Assembly: GCA_020310875.1 (NCBI GenBank)
Contig: CM035423.1
Span: 118,939,345-119,003,344, forward strand
Direction: 5' to 3'
From: Ceratopteris richardii
Lineage: Eukaryota; Streptophyta; Polypodiopsida; Polypodiales; Pteridaceae
Length of the DNA stretch: 64,000 nt
A program made the translations under genes and the position numbers. The notes beneath the pieces are model-generated. The model made no database searches. It saw only the letters and a list, made by a program, of their open reading frames with translations, and had not been told where the DNA came from. Positions 55,543 through 64,000 of this stretch are shown here, piece after piece (position 1 is the stretch's first letter; each line of letters opens with the position of its first letter).

Positions 55543-56692
55543 AAGCCAAAAAAGTTGAAGTGTGTTGATCTAAATGATGATTGTCCACCTCCATTTTTGG
55601 CTCACATTCAAAGGACAAGGCACAAGAAGTCTAGGGCTGAAAGCTAAGGAAATTGATTTTGATGATGAGTCAGATTTGAAGTGTTTTTCGAACCCTCTAG
55701 ACCCCCTTAGACCTGTATATTACAATGTATATTGCAATGATGTAAATAATATGTGTAATGTTGTACCTAAAAAACATTACTCCCTTGTAATAGTAGATAT
55801 ACCCTATGGGTTTAGAATGATGGGCTCTGTTAATGATGATGAGCCATTCAAGCACCCGCAGATTTGCAAGATGGTTACAAATTTTGCAGACTTGATTATG
55901 TCACCTTTATGGACGATAGTGGTATTCCATAGCACGGACCAATCCTTTTTTGTATCAACTGCTTTGAAGTCAAGATGTCATGATGTGGAGTGTCTTACAT
56001 GGTAATCTATCTTCTTTTGGTCTCTGATTTGTGCATGATGAACTCTATTTCACTTATGGTTTTCTTTGGGAGGGTAAAGACAACTGTGAATCATACTCCT
56101 TTGCATAGGTTCGTGAGTTCAATTGAATGCATTACAATCGGGTATTATGATGAAGTAAGCAAACAAAGATTCAGGGAACATTGCAACGGGAACGATATCT
56201 CCAATGTACTCATGTTCCCTGCAGTTACAAAGAAACTTCATCATCTGGCTGGGGACAAGACATTGGTTAATCCCTATCAGAAGCCACAAAAACTAATTAT
56301 GTGATTAATTCAGTTGTTTTCCAATGATGATGATTGGGTCCTCGACCTTTTCTTTGGCATAGGTAATTGTAGTTCTAATGGTTCTCATTGACCATGTTTC
56401 TTGATGTGCCTCTAATTGTTTTGCTTCCTTTTCAGGAACGACTCTCGCTTGTTCACTAAAGATGTTCAGGCATTGCATAGTTGTAGAGAGAGATGAAGCT
56501 CAAGTGAGCTTCATAAGAATGAGGATTAATGGGTTGAATGAATGCCCAGATGAGGACCAAGAGGTAGGAAGGAAGCATAGAGCAGAGATTGAAAGATTCC
56601 AACTTGCTTCAAGGGAGCTTGTTCCACCACTCGCAGATGAATCTAGAGACATGGCTGACCTTGAAGAGCCAATCTTGGAGCAAGAAAAATAG
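55543..56692 (+). pseudogene. DNA N4-cytosine/N6-adenine methyltransferase-like gene (class beta order), broken
   Basis: An acceptor tttttgtag opens the exon at 55543. Frames then give LKCVDLNDDCPPPFLAHIQR, and after a shift near 55,640, HYSLVIVDIPYGFRMMGSVN. This is motif IV: D-I-P-Y at 55,796-55,807, where adenine enzymes have D-P-P-Y and N4 enzymes S-P-P-Y. SPLWTIVVFHSTDQSFFVST and KSRCHDVECLTW follow. A third frame has FVHDELYFTYGFFWEG, then YYDEVSKQRFREH. VNPYQKPQKL (56,266-) is the 'HPTQKP' motif; an in-frame TGA is at 56,302. DWVLDLFFGIG|TTLACSLK is motif I, split by a 73-bp intron (56363-56435, GT...AG). VVERDEAQVSFIRMRINGL ends the fold, and an acidic tail stops at 56,690. The motif order IV-X-I matches PF01555 (class beta). 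At least three shifts and one stop mean this copy is inactive. Closest role: DNA base methylation. Whether N4 or N6 cannot be decided. Confidence 0.75.
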
Positions 56693-56785
56693 GCTAGGAA
56701 TTCTAAAGCTCCAGAAGATGATATTATGCATGAAGCTGAGAAAACATATGATCAGCTTCTATTATAGAAGCTTTTTATTCTTGTA

Positions 56786-56934
<149 letters not shown>

Positions 56935-56939
56935 AGGTA

Positions 56940-57138
56940 TTTATCTCTCTTCTCTCTCCCCCTCTCTTTCTCCCTCCTTCCCCCCTCTCTCTCCCCCTCT
57001 TCCTCTTCCTCTCTCTCTCTCTCTCTCTTTATCTCTCTCTATCATCCCCCTCTCTCTATATATGCATCCTCTCTTTCTCTATATATACATCCTCTCTTTC
57101 TCTATATACATCCTCTCTCTCTCTCCCTCTCTCTCTCT

Positions 57139-57181
<43 letters not shown>

Positions 57182-57287
57182 CCTCCCCCCCCCCCTTCTC
57201 TCCCTCCATCCCTCCTTTCGTCCCTCCCTTCCCTCTCTCTCTCTCTCACTCACACACACACACTCACTCTCCCCTCCCTCCCTCTCT

Positions 57288-57333
<46 letters not shown>

Positions 57334-57384
57334 CCCCTCTCTCTCACTCACTCTCCCCTCCCTCCCCCTCTCTCTCTCTCATGT
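56940..57384 (+). repeat. CT-rich low-complexity tract
   Basis: It is a mosaic of ctct, ccctccc, cccc, tctatata, caca and ctat units. The Leu/Ser/Pro reading frame (57,062-57,436) is an artefact. Confidence 0.95.
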
Positions 57385-58960
57385 AGACATGGGGACACCA
57401 GAGAATGAGTCTTTTGGCTCTATCTTAATTATGTAAATGAGGATGGTTACACTAATTTTGCGTTTTAGTTGCACTAACTTCTTTTAATGAAACATACCCC
57501 ATCATGCAATCAAGGAAATAGTCTCACATAATCTCTCTCCCCTCTATTGGGTTCTTAGCATCCCCCTCATTTTAATGTGTATGGTCTCTCGCATCATCTA
57601 CATACATAGCTCTTTTCCTTGCTTGGACTTCCAATCACACAATAACTACCACCACCAAAAAATGGCCCATTGAACCTTCCCTCACTGCATGAGGTGAGGG
57701 GGGATCAATACGAGGGTATCAGGCCCCTGTCAACTTGATCCCATGTGGTCCCATCTTGATTGTATTTGATTCTTTTTTCTTTTTTTTAATCTCTCTTTCT
57801 TTCTTTTTCAATAATCTAACACTTTCAAGGGTAGACCATTGTTCAAAGGTTAAAAACCTCATCAAAAGTCACAAAAAGATCCTTTCTCTCTCTTTCTCTT
57901 TTTTTAGGAATGTAACTCTTTTCAAAGGTTCGCCATTGTTTGGAGGTTAACAACCTCGCTAAAAGTCACATAAAGATTCTAAATGATGTAGCTCTTTGCT
58001 TGTTTGACTCGCAACAATTATGACTCTATGTGATATATGGCTTTCAATTTAGGAAGCAACTATTTGTCATAATACAATGGATCCTAAACAAGGGATGTAC
58101 ACATGGCCACCCTTTCTTTCATCATTAAGTGGGAAACTTTTTAGCCATTCCTCAGTTAATCCACACATGCTTCATGACGTTTGTTTTTGATCCATCCATC
58201 TCATACACTTGGAAACTACCTTCAATTAGGTCCTAGATGCATCATATTATATATGAGCAATGGGGAGGGTCTCAAAAATGTCCTCTACGATTCCTCTAGG
58301 CACACATCTATTACTTTTAATTCATCTATAAATAATGAGAATTATCATACACCAAGAGCCCAAGGCAACACTTGTAACTAGTTGAATATGTAAGATTGAT
58401 TGAAGCATAAATGTTTGATATGACGGGGATGATAAATTTATTTGCATGTATGCTTCAATCTCTTACTAGATCCACTTGCTTATTCTTTGGGACTGTAGTG
58501 CCCAACTTGGAACCATAGAAACAAATTTTATTATTAATCTAACATATGTATTGACCAAGATACTTCCCTAATAAAAATATCATTTTAAAGTATGTCCATT
58601 TGGCACCTTTAACACATGTTATCTCATGCTTCATTTTGTTTTTACAATACTGTTGATGTTTGGCCATCATGCTTGAAAATGTGATGTAATATGAAAGGAA
58701 CGTTAGATAGTGATAAAAAAGGGTTCAAAAAATGATGCTCACAACTACTTTATCACATACTTGCATGCATGCATTCATGCACATATATGTACACACTTGT
58801 GTGTGACTATGTACATGCATACATGCATACCCCTACCTATGTACCTAACTACCTATATAGGTACATATTCAAATGAATAATGCATTCATATATACAAAAA
58901 TGCATGTATACACATACATACATACACACATGCATGCATTCATAAAGTACTCTCTTATTT
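57385..58960. other. no gene recognised; short direct repeat at 57.8-58.0 kb
   Basis: Sequence around 'ccattgttcaaaggttaaaa' (57,827) is repeated, diverged, at about 57,932 (ccattgtttggaggttaaca), each followed by aaaagtcaca-aaagat. From about 58,750 onwards acatgcat words increase towards the CATA array. No coding or RNA feature was seen. Confidence 0.45.
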
Positions 58961-59053
58961 TCTTTCCTTCTCACCTACTTAATTACATACTTAAATGCAT
59001 GCATGCACACGTAGATACATTTGTATGTGAGTATATTGTACATACATAAATAA

Positions 59054-59234
59054 ATGCATGCATGCATACATACATACATACATACATACATACATACATA
59101 CATACATACATACATACATACATACATGCATATATGCATGCATGCATGTATACATACATACATACATACATGCATGCATACATGCATGCATACATACATA
59201 CATACATACATACATACATACATACATACATACA

Positions 59235-59267
<33 letters not shown>

Positions 59268-59292
59268 GCATGCATGCATGTACAGACACATA
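59054..59292 (+). repeat. (CATA)n microsatellite with atgc islands
   Basis: Units of cata/tgca in blocks (catacata ... atgcatgc) run for about 240 bp. The frames on both strands with His-Thr-Tyr-Ile or Met-Tyr-Val-Cys repeats are artefacts. Confidence 0.97.
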
Positions 59293-59829
59293 CATACATG
59301 CATACACACACCTACCTATTTACCTACCTACATATTACATAAATATCATACATAGTTATTTAACTTGGTAGTATTGCTTATTTCTTGTGTTTTATTTTGG
59401 GATTAATGACCACTCATAAGTATTTCACTTACCAAAATGAAATCTAAGAAATATACGTGGAAGTGCCTATCCCATAGTTAGAAAGCTCTTTTTTCATGTT
59501 AGTTATCATTGGAATTATCTTAATTCTATTCCCTCCTTCATGTTACCTCAAGATGGGTCAAGTCATTTATAATAGACTAGCCATTATAGTAAATGGTAAG
59601 TAATAATCATATGACCATTAAAACATACATAATCTAAAAAACTTGAAAATCATTCTCAACCAAGTTTATGGTGGAATTGAGTTTTTTTAAGAAAATTATA
59701 AACATAGATGATGTAAGCTAATGTGGACAATGAAAATCAACTTGGATAATGAAAAGAATTATATGGTTACTTGAGATTTATATAGTAAGGATTTATATTC
59801 AATGTCTATCTATCACCATATCTATCCAT

Positions 59830-60484
<655 letters not shown>

Positions 60485-61690
60485 CTTCTTATCTGTCATA
60501 AAGGATAAGAAAAAGCACAAAAGAAATGCAAGTAGATAAATTTGAAAGAAACAAAGGTGATTGATCTATGTCAAATTTGCATGAATTAGTGCTTTTCAAG
60601 TCAAAACGGATTGCCTCAAATAAGATTTACACAGATCAAGAAAAAACTACATATCCCTAGTGCTCTAACTTAAATTTTGGGACTAAGTGTTTTCAGTTTG
60701 ATTAGATTGAAATTAAGCACTTGTAATAAGCATACTGTTGGTGAGTAATAAAGTGAGAGTAATGGTTGGACATTAAGCTTTGATTAAGGTTATCTAGGTG
60801 TTGCAAGCATCTAGGTGTTGCAAGTTTCTAGGTGTTATAGGGGAATGGGATTCAAAATTTTAAATATAATATTATCTAATCAAAAACTACATCACTAGAT
60901 TTATGTGAATAGTTATTGGAGAAAAGCCTCTGAAAACATTGCAAAGGACATGTTTTTCCAAATATAGTTTCACTTTGGTTTGGTAAATCTCAAAAATGTA
61001 CAAGGTAATTTATTGATCTACCCCTTCATCAATATGAATGAAAATTTCTAAAATGAAATGGCATAGTCTTCTCTATGGTAGAAATACATACCTTTTTTTA
61101 TCATTTGATTACACTTATATGCTTACAATATTTATAGCGATGGGATGCTTTTAAGAAATTTTATTTCATATGTTGTGTGTTTTGCATGTTAATTTTGGGA
61201 TATTTAGTGTTTTATCATCTTTAGTATAGTTAAGTATATATTGTATATTGACATATGACTTTTATACGCTATAAGATATCCACAAAATAGTTTGATGTAA
61301 CAAATTTGTTATAATTGCATCAACTATGTATAATGTGGTATAAGATACTAAAATATAAGTTTTCTTTTCTTTTAAGGAAGTTTGATATTGTGATCTACTA
61401 TTCTTGATAGCTTGATTGAATTCAAACCACAATGTGAAGGGCATAGTACTTATGGGACCCCCAAATCACACACAAGCATAGTATAATGCCTAGCACCTAC
61501 TAGGAATGAATATAGTATGAAGGCTTGCTATTGGTAAAAACTCACTAGAGATGGTAGAACCTAGCATCCATGTGTGGGAAACAAAATCGACCATAAGAGC
61601 CTCAATAGGCATAGTACTATCAAGTGTCAACACATTAGCATCATCATAGATAGCATTAATTTCTACTTCAAAGTCAAAGCAAATGGTCCA
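60485..61690. other. no gene recognised
   Basis: AT-rich sequence with a short repeat (tctaggtgttgcaag) at about 60,795-60,830. No coding or RNA feature was seen. Confidence 0.5.
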
Positions 61691-61699
61691 TGTTATTGT

Positions 61700-62525
61700 T
61701 TAACATGCCCATCAACATTTGCCTTTAGCATTATTTAATGATTAGTATTCTTTCTTCATATGCCTTTTCTTATGACATTAATGGCACTGGATATCCCTCT
61801 CCCTTAATTTACTTCTAGTCTTATTTCATTGACCTTTCTTTTCATTGTTCTCGCTCCTAGCACGTTGTTGATTCTTTCCTTGGTAAGAATCACGAACATT
61901 ATGTGCATCTCCACTTTAAGTGCCAACCATATAATTTCTATGGATCTCCTCACTCAAGAGTGATCCAAATATTTCAACATAAACTAGTTTATCATGAGGT
62001 GCACTATTGTAATAACTATGCAAAATGTATTCGATGATGATGGCAAGGTGCATAGCAACAAGAATACTTTCATTTCATTATCCATCTCCATTTTTTGAGC
62101 TTGTAACTGAGAGATATAGCATCAAACTCATTTAGATGAGAAGCAAAACTATCTGTGTCCTTCTTGCCAAGGTCATATAACTTTCTCATTAGATACACGT
62201 TATTTAATGCCATATCTTTTTCATATTTGTTGCATAACTTCTTTCAAAGATCGTCTACACTTTCATAGTAGACATTATCTTCTTAGTTCAATCGAATGGT
62301 AGACCTAGCCATTTCATCCATCTAATCCCAATCATCCATATCAATAGGCTTCTTTGAGATTCCATTTACTAAGTTATGTTGCCTCCTTTGAATCAGCACA
62401 TCTTTAATCTGATTCTTCCATAGAGGAAAGTTTATGCCATCAAATTTTGAATCTCGAAATGGTCTTTGTCACTCAAGTTATAGCTCTTCTTTGGAACACT
62501 ATCACTAGACATTGCACCATCATAT
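61700..62525 (-). pseudogene. copia gag, second copy of family F (inverted)
   Basis: On the minus strand from 62,512 the sequence tracks the gag at 5,598-6,362. The opening is 'atgtctagtgatagtgttcc' followed by the same 'FEI' type start. The phrase ESQRSLLIWMI...WMKWLGL recurs in the same wrong frame as in copy 1. The basic region (accaaggaaagaatcaaca) and the degenerate knuckle CH-x-CHKKRHMKK close it. Pol is missing, cut off at about 61,700. Confidence 0.75.
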
Positions 62526-63300
62526 GTGCATGAGATCTATGATGCCATGATGATAGAGAACTGACTAGAATGATAATGCAGCTAGAACAATCCAAACACC
62601 ACTAAGGCTCAAAAAGGGATGATCAAGTGTCAGATTTTGGGAAAAAATCCACACAGTCTCCCCCAAAAAAATGGATCAATGAACAACCAAAAGGATTATC
62701 TGAGAATGTATGTGCTCACACCAATAAGTGTGTCAAGGAGTAAAATCAACCACTATATAGTTGAAAAAGTAAGATCTCAAAAAATTTTCCAAGAGTCTCC
62801 TATGCAAAATGAGCATATGATCAATGTCAAATGACTCATAACACTACAAGTACTGACATGTAAACTTGCATAGTGAATCACTGACTCCACTGCATGTAAC
62901 CACTTAGCTAAAGAAACCCAACTAGGATACATCTCCTATGGCGAGGCTAGCTAAGTCTTCCACTTGCATCACCAAAGAGACCCTAACATCTGGGTGTCTC
63001 CCAGTTCAGGGAACCTCATCATGATCCTCTTTATCAATAGCAAAGGCTTTATGCGAAAATGTAATTGGTATATCAATGACCACATGGATGTAGATATGGG
63101 GTATCCATAGAAGCATACATAGTGTGTATGTGCTCAATATATGCAGGAAAATGGCACTGAAAAGCTGAATTTATAGCCCAAACACTATTCAATAACACCT
63201 GCAAGTGTTTGTCAACTTCATTCTTTTGACAAAAAAAAACAGCATAAACTTATGGTGGCTTCTCCCATCACAAATAAAACCCTTCCAAGAAACCTGTAAG
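62526..63300 (-). repeat. copia leader/LTR-like repeat, copy 2 (matches 60-340)
   Basis: It lies upstream of the inverted gag. The interval 62,930-63,210 is similar, in reverse complement, to the left end of the window (60-340). It probably represents the family F leader or LTR. No clear TG...CA ends. Confidence 0.55.
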
Positions 63301-63629
63301 AAGACTCAAAAGCTGAAATTTTAGTGATAAAGTTGAATGTACACTGCCAAGGAGATAGAAACTCAAGTGCCTCTAACTCGATGATTGATCTTTGGACCAA
63401 TCTTCCAGCTATGTAGTCAAAATTATCCCAAACTTGAAAAATCAATTTCTAATTTTCCTCAATTTCATACCCAGTTAAACTCTCAGAAAATCAATGCAGA
63501 GAGCCCAAGGGCACACTTTGAAGGTTCCAAAATGATGTTAACCTTAAGTATCTTCACTCATTCAATCATTAAGAAACTAGGTCTTAGTGATAGAAAACAT
63601 ATTGTTAAGTTGTCCTTGGGGGAACACTA

Positions 63630-63687
63630 TTGGAATGAGTGACCTTCTAGGAAGTGCTAGTACTTTCCTAGAGGTCACCCATTCCAA
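63630..63687. repeat. imperfect 26-bp inverted repeat (hairpin)
   Basis: TTGGAATGAGTGACCTTCTA... (63,630-63,655) pairs with ...TAGAGGTCACCCATTCCAA (63,662-63,687) with few mismatches around a 6-base centre. A further related phrase (ggttgacctcttgggaagtg) follows at 63,692. Confidence 0.8.
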
Positions 63688-63689
63688 GA

Positions 63690-64000
63690 ATGGTTGACCT
63701 CTTGGGAAGTGCCAGTCCTTCCTCACTTGTAGCCTATGGCATCAACAGTGACTTCGATGACTCGAATGACAAGGTATGCCAAGGTCTATGCCTTGGCCAC
63801 CACCTTAGACATAAGCCTTGGAGAAAGCCATGGGTGGTCGGGTGGGTGCTCACTCCACTTGCATAACAACAAAAGCCTTTTGCTTTGAATATACTTGGTA
63901 CCAATGAAGTGGTGCAATGGTGATGAACCATAGTTGATTCTCCTTTGTAAGAGCTCCAGGATGATGTCCTCACATTAGAAGACCTAGCTCTTGACAATGA
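63690..64000. other. no gene recognised at the right edge
   Basis: Short frames only; a minus-strand 87-codon frame (63,997-63,734) shows no domain. Confidence 0.4.

Noticed and set aside
57062..57436. 124-codon Leu/Ser/Pro ORF with apparent signal peptide
   Set aside because: It is low-complexity CT tract with no conserved sequence or plausible gene context.

Overview
This is nuclear DNA from a land plant with a very large, repeat-choked genome. The evidence is degenerate Ty1-copia and Ty3-gypsy polyproteins, a plant-type LINE, hAT transposases, spliceosomal introns with plant-like GT...AG junctions, and very long microsatellites. The intron sizes would fit a fern or a conifer. A beta-class DNA methyltransferase relic and a 'VGHTHDHIDQ' protein lean me towards a fern-like, seed-free lineage, but that is inference. 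I saw no tRNA, rRNA or CRISPR.

The one host gene I am confident of is on the + strand. It has three exons (12140-12288, 30721-30846, 43691-43826) that join in phase 2 at both junctions into a 136-residue protein. The protein is a complete HDAC6-type ZnF-UBP (ubiquitin C-terminus-binding) zinc finger. Its introns are about 18.4 kb and 12.8 kb and are filled with transposons.

Layout: 1-2,050 holds a dispersed repeat copy and a 155-bp tandem repeat with a perfect hairpin. 2,050-9,650 holds a minus-strand copia relic, a gypsy protease relic and a nearly complete plus-strand copia relic, followed by its probable LTR (9,635 to about 10,900). 11,190-11,965 is a LINE tail. Intron 1 (12,289-30,720) contains: a copia LTR split by a 968-bp hAT-like non-autonomous element; copia pol; a copia gag interrupted by another copia with a 250-bp LTR; a third copia fragment; and a 5.66-kb hAT element (24,359-30,014) with matching TIRs and a perfect 8-bp target duplication. 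That hAT element is itself invaded by a second hAT, whose intron carries a 630-bp ACATGC satellite. Intron 2 (30,847-43,690) contains TATG, CA and GA microsatellites, locally duplicated sequence, a gypsy RT/RNase H relic, a LINE with endonuclease and reverse transcriptase, and a copia gag.

Downstream of the host gene there are copia and gypsy scraps (44-47.3 kb) and mostly unassignable sequence to 50.3 kb. A broken gene for a possible cryptic DDE-like nuclease follows (50.3-52.6 kb). Next come two blocks of a palindromic minisatellite (54.1-55.5 kb) running straight into a broken N4/N6-type DNA methyltransferase gene (55.5-56.7 kb). After that are CTAT, CATA and AT microsatellites (56.8-60.5 kb) and a minus-strand copy of the copia family seen near 6 kb (61.7-63.3 kb).

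Most mobile-element genes carry stops, frameshifts or internal duplications and are probably dead. The best leads are the methyltransferase with its palindromic minisatellite, the DDE-like gene, the nested hAT pair and its non-autonomous relative, and the TE-inflated ZnF-UBP gene.
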